64,000 nt of DNA, taken from the NCBI RefSeq assembly GCF_014256275.1, contig NZ_JACCFE010000002.1:1674001-1738000 (forward strand), written 5' to 3'. This document shows positions 25,857-35,049 of this stretch, piece by piece. The notes under the pieces were generated by a model that was given only the letters and a program-made list of their open reading frames with translations, was not told where the DNA came from and searched no databases. Within the stretch, counting starts at the first letter, position 1; every line of letters begins with the position of its first letter. A program made the translations under genes and the position numbers. This DNA is from Rhodococcus sp. 4CII (GTDB lineage: Bacteria > Actinomycetota > Actinomycetes > Mycobacteriales > Mycobacteriaceae).

Positions 25857-26234
25857 TCAGTTCGGATCCTGGAAGAGCGACAGGACGTTGCCGTGCGGAT
25901 CCCGGAACCACGCGACGCGGATGCCGTCCGGCGCCCGCCAGGCCGCGTGCTCGTCCTGGTCCATCCCGGGATACTCGGTGAACTCGATGCCCTTGCTGCG
26001 CAGCGACTCGACGACCCCGTTCAGGTCGGCGACCTTCCACCCCAGCACCGTGTACCCGGTGTCGGCCTTCGCCTGCACGAGCGTGACCCGGAGCAGCGCG
26101 CCGTTGCAATCGAGCGCCAACGCGAACTCGTCCCGCGAGACGAGCGTCAGCCCGAGGGTCTCCACATAGAACATCTGCGAGACGTCCAAGTCGGTGCTGG
26201 CCACGAAACTGACGAGCTCACCCTGAAGACTCAT
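25857..26234 (-). CDS. VOC family (glyoxalase/bleomycin-resistance-like) protein
   Basis: The protein has 125 residues, one VOC domain made of two beta-alpha-beta-beta-beta units. LVSFVASTDLDVSQMFYVETLGL is the usual opening and GIRVAWFRDPHGNVLSLFQ the usual close. VOC proteins bind metals or sequester small molecules, and their members include glyoxalases, dioxygenases and resistance proteins. Nothing here fixes the substrate. It is divergent from the racemase gene, and a GGGTCAC-N15-GTGACCC inverted repeat (26278-26306) lies in the shared promoter region. Confidence 0.85.
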   Translation of the reverse strand: MSLQGELVSFVASTDLDVSQMFYVETLGLTLVSRDEFALALDCNGALLRVTLVQAKADTGYTVLGWKVADLNGVVESLRSKGIEFTEYPGMDQDEHAAWRAPDGIRVAWFRDPHGNVLSLFQDPN

Positions 26235-26379
26235 GAATCAACTGTGCCCCGCACACCTGCACGCAGGCAAGGGCGCGGGGTCACCCACGGCGGCATCCCG
26301 TGACCCGGGGCACACGGACGGAGGAGCGCAAGTTAACGTCGATTCGACAGGTCGTCTCGCACCGGAATGAGGAACTCGC

Positions 26380-27477
26380 GTGTCTGCTCCAATGTCAGAG
26401 AAGAAGGGCCCCCTCGCGGGCATTCGCGTCGTCGAATTCGCAGGCCTCGGACCGGGCCCACACGCCGCCGCCCTCCTGGCCGATCTCGGCGCCGACGTCG
26501 TCTGCGTCCAGCGTCCGGGCGGAATCCCGCCGGAGGGCCCGTACGACCAGATCCAGCGCGGCCGCCGCGTCGTCGAGGCCAACCTGAAGGACCCCGCACA
26601 GGTCGAGAAGGTGCTCGGGCTGATCGAGCGGGCCGACGTCGTGATCGAGGGCTTCCGCCCGGGCGTCACCGAGCGGATGGGCCTGGGCCCCGACGTCTGC
26701 CTGGAACGCAACGAGCGACTGGTGTACGGACGGATGACGGGCTGGGGCCAGGAGGGCCCGCTGGCCAGCGCCGCCGGGCACGACATCAACTACATCTCGC
26801 TGACCGGCGTCCTGCACGCCATCGGGCGCAAGGGTGAGCGCCCCGTGCCGCCGCTCAACATGGTCGGCGACTTCGGCGGCGGTTCGATGTTCCTGATCTT
26901 CGGCATCCTGTCGGCCCTGGTCGAGCGCCAGTCGTCCGGCAAAGGCCAGGTCGTGGACGCGGCCATGGTGGACGGCGCGCTGGCCCTGTCGCACATGATG
27001 TGGGCGTTCCGCGGCCGCGGCGTCTGGTCCGACGAGCGCGGCGTCAACCTGCTCGACACCGGTGCGCCGTTCTACGACACCTACGAGACGTCCGACGGCA
27101 AGTACATGGCCGTCGGCTCGATCGAGCCGCAGTTCTACGCTCTGCTGCTCCAGGGCCTCGAACTCGACCCCGCCGAACTGCCGCAGCAGATGGACATCTC
27201 GTCGTGGCCGCAGATGAAGAAGGTCTTCGCCGAGAAGTTCCTGTCGAAGACCCGCGACGAGTGGGCTGCCATCTTCCTCGGCACCGACGCCTGCGTGTCC
27301 CCGGTGCTGACGTTCGCGGAGGCGCCGTCCAACGAGCACATCGCCGCCCGCGGCTCGCTGATCGACCTCGACGGCGTCACCCAGCACGCCCCGGCGCCGC
27401 GGTTCTCCCGCACCCCCGCCGGAGCACCCACCCCGCCGGCCCGTGCGGGCGTCGACATCGACACCGTCTGGACCTGA
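26380..27477 (+). CDS. mcr: alpha-methylacyl-CoA racemase (CaiB/BaiF family)
   Basis: This enzyme epimerises 2-methylacyl-CoA esters so that branched and sterol side chains can enter beta-oxidation. The protein has 365 residues from GTG 26380, with GAGGA at 26369-26373. The catalytic residues known from M. tuberculosis MCR (His126, Asp156, Glu241) are matched with an offset of 8. His134 is in GHDINY, Asp164 in NMVGDFGGGS and Glu249 in SIEPQF. GLGPGPHAAALLADLGADV is the CoA-binding start. Rhodococcus degrades sterols and branched alkanes, which fits this role. A dispersed-repeat terminator follows. Confidence 0.94.
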   Translation: MSAPMSEKKGPLAGIRVVEFAGLGPGPHAAALLADLGADVVCVQRPGGIPPEGPYDQIQRGRRVVEANLKDPAQVEKVLGLIERADVVIEGFRPGVTERMGLGPDVCLERNERLVYGRMTGWGQEGPLASAAGHDINYISLTGVLHAIGRKGERPVPPLNMVGDFGGGSMFLIFGILSALVERQSSGKGQVVDAAMVDGALALSHMMWAFRGRGVWSDERGVNLLDTGAPFYDTYETSDGKYMAVGSIEPQFYALLLQGLELDPAELPQQMDISSWPQMKKVFAEKFLSKTRDEWAAIFLGTDACVSPVLTFAEAPSNEHIAARGSLIDLDGVTQHAPAPRFSRTPAGAPTPPARAGVDIDTVWT

Positions 27478-27480
27478 CAG

Positions 27481-27520
27481 GTGAGTGGCGAAGTGCGCTC
27501 CGGCACGCTTCGCCACTCGC
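27481..27520. terminator. bidirectional terminator, GTGAGTGG dispersed-repeat family
   Basis: GAGTGGCGAAG (27483-27493) pairs with CTTCGCCACTC (27508-27518). The hairpin lies between the convergent racemase and MocR genes. The 36-base core differs from the copy at 55699-55734 at only two positions. Confidence 0.8.
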
Positions 27521-27524
27521 GTGA

Positions 27525-29009
27525 TCAGACGACGAGGGACGGTTCCGCGAGCTCACGGTCGACCGCCAGCGTCTCGTACGCCGCCGCGATACCGTCGACG
27601 CCGCGGCGCAGCTCGGCGGACGTGCGCGCGTACGGGAGCCGGACGAACCGCTCGAATGCGCCCTCCACCCCGAACCGCGGTCCCGCCGCCAGCAGCACCC
27701 CGAAGTTGGGGGCCGTCGCGGCGAGCGCCGTCGACACCGGCGCGGGCATCCGCAGCCACAGCGACATCCCTCCCGAACCGATGGTCGGGATCCAGTCCGG
27801 GAGACGGTCGGCGAGAGCGTCGAGCATCGCGCTCCGCTGTTCGCGCAACTCCGCCCGGCGACGCGCGAGGACGAGTTCGTCGTCGGAAAGCAGATGCGCC
27901 GCCGCGAGCTGGTCCATCACCGGCGTACCCAGATCCACCGCGGCCCGCGCCCCGGCGAGCCGGGTGATCAGCGCGGGATCGGCCCGGATCCACCCGACGC
28001 GCAGCCCACCCCAGAACGATTTGGCAGCCGACCCGATCGTCACGACCTCCGACTTCGCCGCTCCCCTGCCGTGCGCCGCGACCGGGGCCGGGGACGGTTC
28101 GTCCAGCCACAGGTCGACCATCGTCTCGTCGACCACCAGCGTCATCCGGGTATCGCGCGCGATCCGCGCCAGTTCGGCTCGCCCCGGCGCGTCCAGGCAC
28201 AGTCCAGTCGGGTTGTGGAAGTCCGGGATCAGGTACGCCATCCGGGCCGCCGTCTGCCGGGCCGCGCTCCGGATGCCGTCCAGATCCCACGCCCCGGACG
28301 CACCCCCCTCCGGACGGACGGGAACCGGTACCGGACGCGCACCGACCCTGCGGATCGCCTCCAGCGCGTTGGGGTAGGTGGGGTGATCGACCAGCACCCG
28401 TTCCCCCGGCGCCGTCAGCACGTTGAGGAGCAGCCGCAGCGCGTGCTGAGCACCCGAAGTGACCATGATCTGCTCGGGCGAGGTCTCGAGTCCCCGCGCC
28501 CGGTACCGGGCCGCGATCACGTCCCGCAGCGCACCGATCCCCACCGGCTCCATGCCGTGAGTCGGGAGGAACTGTGGAAGTGATTGCAACGCATACGCGT
28601 ACGCCTGCTCGACCGCCTCGGCCGGCGCCGCCATCGCCGCGTAACTGAGGTCGACCACCGCACTGTCCGAGCCCGGCTGGTGCGCCCGGAACATCAACCC
28701 GTTCTGCCGCGCCCCCAGCGGCAGCGCCACCGTGCTGCGTGACCCCTGCCGGCTGAGGAGATAGCCCTCGTCCCGGAGCACCGAGTACGACGACGTGATC
28801 GTGGTCCGGCTCAATTCCAGCACCGACGCCAGTTCGCGCTCGCTCGGCAACGCGACACCCAGTGGGATGCGGCCGTCGTGCACGAGCAGGCGGATCCCGT
28901 CGGCGAGCGCCCGGTACGCCGGCCGCGCCGCCGAGCGGCGACCGCTGTCGTCCTGCCAGTTACCGAGGTCCCTGGCCAGGGAGCGGGCTCCGAGCACACG
29001 AGTCATCAT
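27525..29009 (-). CDS. MocR/PdxR-type GntR-aminotransferase regulator
   Basis: The protein has 494 residues. The N-terminal winged helix of the GntR family (LADGIRLLVHDGRIPLGVAL, PSERELASVLELSRTTITSSY) is fused to a fold-type I aminotransferase-like domain. In that domain VTSGAQHALRLLL, DFHNPTGLC and VVDETMVDLWLD are PLP-site segments. The PLP Lys is in TIGSAAKSFWGGLRVGWIR. MocR proteins sense PLP or PLP adducts and often control a divergent gene. The divergent gene here encodes a 61-residue membrane peptide rather than the usual YczE. A GATACT box close to the ATG suggests a leaderless start at 29009. Confidence 0.93.
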   Translation of the reverse strand: MMTRVLGARSLARDLGNWQDDSGRRSAARPAYRALADGIRLLVHDGRIPLGVALPSERELASVLELSRTTITSSYSVLRDEGYLLSRQGSRSTVALPLGARQNGLMFRAHQPGSDSAVVDLSYAAMAAPAEAVEQAYAYALQSLPQFLPTHGMEPVGIGALRDVIAARYRARGLETSPEQIMVTSGAQHALRLLLNVLTAPGERVLVDHPTYPNALEAIRRVGARPVPVPVRPEGGASGAWDLDGIRSAARQTAARMAYLIPDFHNPTGLCLDAPGRAELARIARDTRMTLVVDETMVDLWLDEPSPAPVAAHGRGAAKSEVVTIGSAAKSFWGGLRVGWIRADPALITRLAGARAAVDLGTPVMDQLAAAHLLSDDELVLARRRAELREQRSAMLDALADRLPDWIPTIGSGGMSLWLRMPAPVSTALAATAPNFGVLLAAGPRFGVEGAFERFVRLPYARTSAELRRGVDGIAAAYETLAVDRELAEPSLVV

Positions 29010-29014
29010 GCAGT

Positions 29015-29047
29015 CCAGTATCAACCACTTGGCTATTCATCTCCAAG
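29015..29047 (-). promoter_or_regulatory. promoter with CTTGG-N10-CCAAG inverted repeat
   Basis: On the minus strand TTGGAG and GATACT lie 18 bases apart, 5-6 bases before the MocR start codon. The inverted repeat CTTGG (29028-29032) / CCAAG (29043-29047) overlaps the promoter. It is a likely autoregulatory site shared with the divergent small gene. Confidence 0.5.
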
Positions 29048-29071
29048 CCAGTTCCCACGAAGCTCGGATTC

Positions 29072-29257
29072 ATGACGACAGCGATCACCCTCGTGTGCAT
29101 GGTCCTCCTGGCCGCAGCTGTGGCACACTACGGCCCCAAAGAGGGAGGTAAGGGACTGTTTCGCCTGGAGCAGTTCCGGGTCGGCGCCCCGCTCGGCGGG
29201 ATCTTCCCCGACAGGCCGAACAGTCCAGATTCCGCGGACTGGACCTCCCGCATGTGA
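29072..29257 (+). CDS. small 61-residue membrane protein divergent from MocR regulator
   Basis: The ATG at 29072 opens a 61-codon frame. Residues 5-20 form one hydrophobic helix (ITLVCMVLLAAAVAHY). The tail is basic then acidic and polar, with GGKGLFRLEQFRVGAPLGG and a Pro/Asp/Ser-rich end. Codon use and the position divergent from a MocR regulator, sharing its promoter region, support a real gene. I do not recognise the family. Its stop codon lies inside a diverged member of the GTGAGTGG palindromic repeat family. Confidence 0.55.
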   Translation: MTTAITLVCMVLLAAAVAHYGPKEGGKGLFRLEQFRVGAPLGGIFPDRPNSPDSADWTSRM

Positions 29258-29293
29258 ATGCGAATATGTGCCCGGGGACGCCGTGGCACTCAT
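29254..29293. repeat. diverged GTGAGTGG-family palindromic repeat / terminator
   Basis: Read on the minus strand, the 40 bases match the copy at 17470-17509 at about 28 positions (common core GCGTCCCC, then GGCAC). It lies between the convergent small membrane-protein gene and phoD. Confidence 0.55.
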
Positions 29294-29299
29294 GTGGGG

Positions 29300-30835
29300 T
29301 CAGCGCGGTGGCGGCAGGACCTGAGTGAACAGCACCGTTCCGGCCGCGTCGAGGAGATCCACCCGCAACTCCGATGTCTGCCCGTCGATGAACACCTCAC
29401 CGAAGTGCTGGTATCCGTCGAGCGGCGACGAGTTGGGTGCGGGCGGTGCGTGCACGAACACGGCCTCGGGGCCGAACGTGGCATCGAGGTCGTTGGGACC
29501 GAACCCGCCCGCGTTGAGCGGTCCGGACACGAACTCCCAGAACTCGTCGAAATCCTGGTACGCGGCGCGCTCGGGCGAGTAGCGGTGCGCTGCGGTGTAG
29601 TGCACGTCCGCCGTCAGCCAGACGGTCCCGGTGATCCGGCCCGCCTTGATCGCCGACAGCACCTGGGCGATCTCCGATTCGCGCCCGGAGGGCCGACCCG
29701 GATCCCGGTTCGCGACACCCTCGAACGCCGTGTCGCCGTCCGGGACCACCACGCCGAGTGGAAGGTCGTTGGCGATGATCTTCCACGTCGCCGTCGACGC
29801 ACCGAGTTCGCGGATCAGCCAGTCCTTCTGCGCCGCACCGAGAATCTGACCGGCCGTACCCGTGTTGGTCCCGTTCGCGTCCTTGTAGGTGCGCATGTCG
29901 AGGACGAAGACGTCGAGCAGCGGTCCGTAGCCGATCTTGCGGTACACCCGACCGTCGACCGCCTCGGCCGGTTCGAGCGGCAGCCACTCGTGGTACGCCT
30001 GGAATGCCCTCTGCGCCAGCACGTCCACGTTCTTCTCCGTGTACGCATCGAGGTCGAGCACCTCACCCGGGTACCAGTTGTTGACGGTCTCGTGGTCGTC
30101 CCACTGAACGATCTGCGCCACAGACGAATTGAACCTGCGGTAGTTGTCGTCGGTGAGGTTGTACGCGTACTGGCCGCGGTACTGGTCCAGCGTCTGCGCG
30201 ACCGTGCCCTTCGCCTCACTGACCGTGTTCCGCCACACGCGTCCGTCCGGCAGCGTGACGGACTCCTTCAGCGGGCCGTCCGCGTAGACGACGTCGCCGG
30301 AGTGCAGGAACAGGTGCGGGTCCCGCGACGCCATCGTGTCGAAGATCCGCATTCCCCCGACGTCCGGGTTGATTCCGTATCCCTGACCCGCCGTGTCCCC
30401 GGACCACTGCAACCGAATGTCGCCGGGTGCGCTCGGAGCGGTCCGGAAGACGCCCGTCACCGCCTCCGACGTCGCGCCGTCGTCGCCCTCGAGGGTCACC
30501 CGGTAGTGCACCTTCTGCCCGGTGGGGAGTCCGGTCAACCGCAGCGTGCCGGTGCCGTCCGTGTCCGGGGTGAGCAGCCCGCCCTCGTGGCGCACCGGGT
30601 CGATGAACGACTCGGTGGCGGAGGTCTCCACGATCATCGTCGCTGGACGGTCGGATCGCGCCCAGACGAGTGCGCCGTCGGCTCGCACGTCCCCGGCCGC
30701 GACACCGTGCGTGAGGCTGGGCCGATCGCGGACCAGCGCCGGGCCCGAACCGCCGGAGCCGGAGCACGCCGCCGCAGGAACGGCGAGCAATCCGAGCGCG
30801 GTGGAGCGGAGCAGGGTGCGGCGGGACAGATACAC
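29300..30835 (-). CDS. phoD: PhoD-type alkaline phosphatase/phosphodiesterase, Tat-exported
   Basis: The protein has 511 residues from GTG 30835, with GAGGAG upstream. The signal has SRRTLL (twin Arg), a hydrophobic stretch and AVPAAAC, so it may be a Tat-exported lipoprotein. The N-terminal beta domain is followed by the PhoD metallophosphatase domain. Metal-site segments are LQWSGDTAGQ, FLHSGDVVYADGP, QIVQWDDHETVNNW and WLTADVHYTAAH. The enzyme releases phosphate from mono- and diesters outside the cell with Fe3+ and Ca2+. It is divergent from ogt. No PHO-box is obvious in the 88-base intergenic region. Confidence 0.93.
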   Translation of the reverse strand: MYLSRRTLLRSTALGLLAVPAAACSGSGGSGPALVRDRPSLTHGVAAGDVRADGALVWARSDRPATMIVETSATESFIDPVRHEGGLLTPDTDGTGTLRLTGLPTGQKVHYRVTLEGDDGATSEAVTGVFRTAPSAPGDIRLQWSGDTAGQGYGINPDVGGMRIFDTMASRDPHLFLHSGDVVYADGPLKESVTLPDGRVWRNTVSEAKGTVAQTLDQYRGQYAYNLTDDNYRRFNSSVAQIVQWDDHETVNNWYPGEVLDLDAYTEKNVDVLAQRAFQAYHEWLPLEPAEAVDGRVYRKIGYGPLLDVFVLDMRTYKDANGTNTGTAGQILGAAQKDWLIRELGASTATWKIIANDLPLGVVVPDGDTAFEGVANRDPGRPSGRESEIAQVLSAIKAGRITGTVWLTADVHYTAAHRYSPERAAYQDFDEFWEFVSGPLNAGGFGPNDLDATFGPEAVFVHAPPAPNSSPLDGYQHFGEVFIDGQTSELRVDLLDAAGTVLFTQVLPPPR

Positions 30836-30911
30836 GGAACATCTCCTCGGTCGGCGAACCTCGAGGATGTCCAACGGCGGGCAACGGAAGGTGAACGTCG
30901 GATGTGCGGGG

Positions 30912-30917
30912 CATACT
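30912..30917 (+). promoter_or_regulatory. -10 hexamer CATACT, leaderless start for ogt
   Basis: CATACT ends 6 bases before GTG 30924 and no Shine-Dalgarno is visible. Confidence 0.4.
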
Positions 30918-30923
30918 GGATTG

Positions 30924-31460
30924 GTGACCACAGGAATCGCCCTGTTCGACACCGCTCTCGGCACCTGCGCCATCGCCTGGCGGGCCGCCGGGATCGTCGG
31001 CGTGCAACTGCCGGAAGGCTCGCCCGAGGCCACCCGGCAGCGTCTCGAACGCTGCTTCCCGGATGGGGTCGAGCACCAGCCGCCGGCCCCGGTCCAACAG
31101 GCCCTCGACGGGATACGCGACCACCTCGGCGGCGCGCTCGACGATCTGCGGTGGATCGACCTCGACTTCGAGAGTGTCCCCGAATTCGACTGCACCGTAT
31201 ACGACATCACCCGCGGCATCGACCCGGGCACCACGCTCACCTACGGCGACATCGCGGCCGAACTCGGCAAGCCTCATGCCGCGCAGGCCGTCGGCCAGGC
31301 CCTCGGCCGCAACCCGCTGCCGATCGTGATCCCCTGCCATCGCGTCCTCGCCGCCGGTGGACAGGTGGGCGGCTTCTCCGCGGGAGCGGGCACACTCACC
31401 AAACGTGAACTACTCGCGCTCGAGCACACCCCGGGTTTCGACGACCCAGTGCTGTTCTGA
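30924..31460 (+). CDS. ogt: methylated-DNA-[protein]-cysteine S-methyltransferase
   Basis: Ogt removes methyl groups from O6-methylguanine in one suicidal transfer to its own Cys. The protein has 178 residues from GTG 30924. The N-terminal domain is followed by the conserved DNA-binding helix-turn-helix region (TTLTYGDIAAELGKPHAAQAV). The active site is PIVIPCHRVLA with Cys138. GGFSAGAGTLTKRELLALE is the usual C-terminal signature. The start is a likely leaderless GTG. After the stop come 21-bp tandem repeats and a strong hairpin. Confidence 0.95.
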   Translation: MTTGIALFDTALGTCAIAWRAAGIVGVQLPEGSPEATRQRLERCFPDGVEHQPPAPVQQALDGIRDHLGGALDDLRWIDLDFESVPEFDCTVYDITRGIDPGTTLTYGDIAAELGKPHAAQAVGQALGRNPLPIVIPCHRVLAAGGQVGGFSAGAGTLTKRELLALEHTPGFDDPVLF

Positions 31461-31474
31461 CCGGCTGCGGCAGA

Positions 31475-31558
31475 GCACTGCTCGGCCGCGGTACGGCCCT
31501 GCGCGGCGTCGGTACGGCGCTGCTCGGCGTCGGTACGGCGCTGCTCGGCCGCGGTGGG
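31475..31558. repeat. four 21-bp imperfect tandem repeats
   Basis: The unit is GCGCTGCTCGGCGTCGGTACG with changes; copies start at 31475, 31496, 31517 and 31538. They lie just after ogt. A 21-base unit could be translated on the minus strand as repeated Glu-Gln-Arg-Arg-Thr-Asp-Ala, but that frame has no gene-like start. Confidence 0.85.
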
Positions 31559-31566
31559 TCGCCGAA

Positions 31567-31603
31567 TGTCACCGTGGTTCAGTTCGACTGAACCGCGGTG
31601 ACA
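31567..31603. terminator. hairpin of the TGTCRC palindrome family
   Basis: TGTCACCGTGGTTCA (31567-31581) pairs with TGAACCGCGGTGACA (31589-31603) with one mismatch. It lies between convergent genes and contains the stop codon of the hypothetical gene. A related hairpin is at 32013-32051. Confidence 0.75.
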
Positions 31604-31985
31604 TCGGGCGGTGAGCGTCCGGCGACAGGCCGGCGAGTTCGCGCGCCATTGCGCCCGCCGCCGCCATCCTGTCGCCGTCGGGAACCCGGAGCGTCCGGAC
31701 CACCCGCTGATCCAGTCCGGTGGCGCGGGCACAGCCGAGCACGAACGCCTGCCCACCGGCGACGAGCGCCCGTTCCACGGCGTGGACGAACGCGTCGACC
31801 GTCGACCTCCGGTCGCCCTCGAAGACCGAGACACCGAGATCCGTCGAGACCACGGCCATGCACCTGCCTGGGTCCGACTGGTCGCGACGAGAATCGAACG
31901 TCTCCAGGGCGGCGGCCGCGGCGTGGAAGCTGTCGTACCACCCGCCGACGGGTGCCCGAGTGCTCGCTTCGACAGTCCTGATCAT
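31569..31985 (-). CDS. hypothetical protein, 138 residues
   Basis: I do not recognise this family. From ATG 31985 it reads MIRTVEASTRAPVGGWYDSF, then a helix-rich body with SDPGRCMAVVSTDLGVSVFEG, FVHAVERALVAGGQAFVLGC and RTLRVPDGDRMAAAGAMARE. There is no membrane segment or signal. Codon use is Rhodococcus-like. The last 11 residues or so (PMSPRFSRTEPR) are encoded inside the palindrome at 31567-31603, so the natural C-terminus has been extended by repeat sequence. A related palindrome lies just upstream of the start, so the gene is bracketed by two members of one family. Confidence 0.6.
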   Translation of the reverse strand: MIRTVEASTRAPVGGWYDSFHAAAAALETFDSRRDQSDPGRCMAVVSTDLGVSVFEGDRRSTVDAFVHAVERALVAGGQAFVLGCARATGLDQRVVRTLRVPDGDRMAAAGAMARELAGLSPDAHRPMSPRFSRTEPR

Positions 31986-32012
31986 CAGCCCGAATGTATC
32001 TCGACTCGCCGA

Positions 32013-32051
32013 ATGTCGCATCGGTTCAATTCAACTGGACCGATGCGACAT
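32013..32051. terminator. hairpin of the TGTCRC palindrome family after purA
   Basis: ATGTCGCATCGGTTCA (32013-32028) pairs with TGGACCGATGCGACAT (32036-32051). The hairpin lies directly downstream of the purA stop on the minus strand and upstream of the hypothetical gene. Its arms and loop are similar to those at 31567-31603. Confidence 0.75.
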
Positions 32052-32071
32052 ACGGCGACGCGCGAACGGGG

Positions 32072-33361
<1,290 letters not shown>

Positions 33362-33561
33362 GACGTTGTCTCCTACGGTCGACGTACAGTCGTATCCGAC
33401 TGCGTGGTCCTGCCGTTCGTAGGCAGTGGCCGGGGGAACAGTCTAGCCGAGGGCTCGGAGAACAGACCCCACAGTCCGGCGGCGGAGGCCAACTCGGGCG
33501 TGCCACTAGGATGATCCGAAAGGGAAGCTGCGGAAATCGCGGCGGGACATCCGGGCGAGGA

Positions 33562-34233
33562 GTGGCGTTGACCCCCGTAGTGCTCATTTGCGGCGACGTG
33601 CCGCTTCCCCTGCCTCTGGGGTCCATTTCGGCCTCGAGCGCACCCACTGTCCCGGACAAGGACGACTTCGACGAGGTCTTCTCCAAACTGCAGGTGATCA
33701 CGGAACCGCGACTGATCGTGGTGGGCAGCGACGCCGCACTCGCCGCCACCCTGACCCGGTTGATGCGCACCGAGCGCCTGCACATCGAACTGGCGTACGT
33801 CGCCGAGCATCGTTCGGACGCCACCGACGCCTACCATTTGTCCGCCGGCGCCCGTGGGGCCCGCACCGCGTTGAAGGGGACGGCCAGGCCGGTCCCCCTC
33901 GTCCGCGACGATGCGGGAATCGCACTCGTCGGACGCGCCACCGTCACGGGCCCCGGCGCAGACCCTCTCGTCGGCGAGGCCTACGTCGACGACACCCGGT
34001 TGTTCTCCGGGACGACGACGAGCATGACCGTCACCCCGACCCCCCGGATGCCCGGCCTGCGTGCCTCGGTCGAACCACGCCGGCGCTGGCTGCCGCGCCG
34101 CTGGGTGGAGGGTCGCGCCGTGCAACTCGGATCACCCGCCGCGGCGCTCACCCGCGACGGCGTCCCCAACCCCCGCGACGTCAAACGGTCGACGTTCTAC
34201 CGCCACGACCAAGAGTGGTTGCTGGTGCGATGA
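33562..34233 (+). CDS. conserved hypothetical protein (Rv0358-like)
   Basis: The protein has about 223 residues. The start is uncertain: GTG 33562, or TTG 33568 with GAGGAG at 33557-33562; ATG 33511 is less likely. It reads LTPVVLICGDVPLPLPLGSI, then TEPRLIVVGSDAALAATLTRL, with the look of a small Rossmann-like fold. YHLSAGARGARTALKGTARP and TTTSMTVTPTPRMPGLR follow, and it ends KRSTFYRHDQEWLLVR. M. tuberculosis Rv0358 has the same place between purA and the M50 protease. Function is unknown. The ATGA overlap with the next gene suggests translational coupling. Confidence 0.82.
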   Translation: MALTPVVLICGDVPLPLPLGSISASSAPTVPDKDDFDEVFSKLQVITEPRLIVVGSDAALAATLTRLMRTERLHIELAYVAEHRSDATDAYHLSAGARGARTALKGTARPVPLVRDDAGIALVGRATVTGPGADPLVGEAYVDDTRLFSGTTTSMTVTPTPRMPGLRASVEPRRRWLPRRWVEGRAVQLGSPAAALTRDGVPNPRDVKRSTFYRHDQEWLLVR

Positions 34234-35003
34234 GCCTGCCCAGGGCGGGGACCACCGCGGTCCGTCCCAGCCCGGTCTTCCTCCTGGTCGTCGCCGTCGC
34301 GGTCGCCGGCGGTGTTCTCGCCTGGCGGGCCGGACTGCAGTCGGTTCTCGGACACGTCGGGGTGTTCCTGCTGGTGGTCGCGGGATGGGTGGTGACCCTC
34401 TGCCTGCACGAGTTCGCACACGCGTACACGGCGTGGCGGCACGGCGACACCGACGTCGAGGTCCGCGGCTACCTCACCCTCAACCCGTTGAAATACAGCC
34501 ACCCCCTGCTGTCGATCGGCCTGCCGGTCCTGTTCATCGCCCTCGGCGGGATCGGGCTGCCCGGCGGTGCCGTGTACCTGCGCACCGGGTTGTTTCCACC
34601 GAAGGTCCAGGCACGGGTGTCGCTGGCCGGGCCGGCCGTGAACCTGGTGTCGGCGATCGTTCTGCTCGTCGTGATCCGCTCGTTCGGCCTGGACGGCGAT
34701 CACACGGTGTTCTGGGCGGGACTGAGCTTTCTCGCGTTCCTGCAGGTGATGGCCACGGTGCTCAACCTCCTGCCGGTCCCGGGACTCGACGGCTACGCCG
34801 CACTCGAGCCGTTCCTGCCGCCCCGCACCCGCCGGTCCGTCGACCAGTACAAGCCGTACGGACTGCTGATCCTCGTGGCACTGCTGTTCGTGCCTTCGGT
34901 CAACGTGGTGTTCTTCGACGTCATCTACCGGCTGTTCGAACTGTCCGGGGTGCCGGAGATCTACGCGCAGTACGGCAACCGTCTGATGCGCTTCTGGCTT
35001 TGA
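34230..35003 (+). CDS. site-2 protease family (M50) membrane metalloprotease
   Basis: The protein has 257 residues and about six membrane helices. The catalytic zinc motif HEFAH lies in the second helix (VVTLCLHEFAHAYTAW). The third ligand Asp is in LNLLPVPGLDGYAALEP. Such proteases cut transmembrane segments of anti-sigma factors or other regulators. The gene overlaps the upstream hypothetical gene by ATGA, and the pair equals Rv0358-Rv0359. The substrate is unknown. A long hairpin follows immediately. Confidence 0.92.
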   Translation: MSLPRAGTTAVRPSPVFLLVVAVAVAGGVLAWRAGLQSVLGHVGVFLLVVAGWVVTLCLHEFAHAYTAWRHGDTDVEVRGYLTLNPLKYSHPLLSIGLPVLFIALGGIGLPGGAVYLRTGLFPPKVQARVSLAGPAVNLVSAIVLLVVIRSFGLDGDHTVFWAGLSFLAFLQVMATVLNLLPVPGLDGYAALEPFLPPRTRRSVDQYKPYGLLILVALLFVPSVNVVFFDVIYRLFELSGVPEIYAQYGNRLMRFWL

Positions 35004-35049
35004 CCTGTGATTACTTGCTAACCGCGGGCGGTTGACAAGTAATCACAGG
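35004..35049. terminator. long bidirectional hairpin, GTGANTACTTG palindrome family
   Basis: A 22-base arm from 35004 (CCTGTGATTACTTGCTAACC...) pairs with 35028-35049 (...GACAAGTAATCACAGG) with two mismatches. It separates the M50 protease gene from the convergent HxlR gene and holds the last codons of the latter. A related palindrome lies at 35623-35663. Confidence 0.8.

Noticed and set aside
26278..26306. GGGTCAC-N15-GTGACCC repeat between the VOC and racemase genes as an operator
   Set aside because: It is a 7-base repeat with long spacing and no regulator gene nearby. It is noted with the VOC gene but not claimed as a site.
33387..33402. Hairpin CAGTCG-TATC-CGACTG before purA as a purine riboswitch or operator
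   Set aside because: It is a single 6-base stem, with no riboswitch core and no known site resemblance. Chance cannot be excluded.
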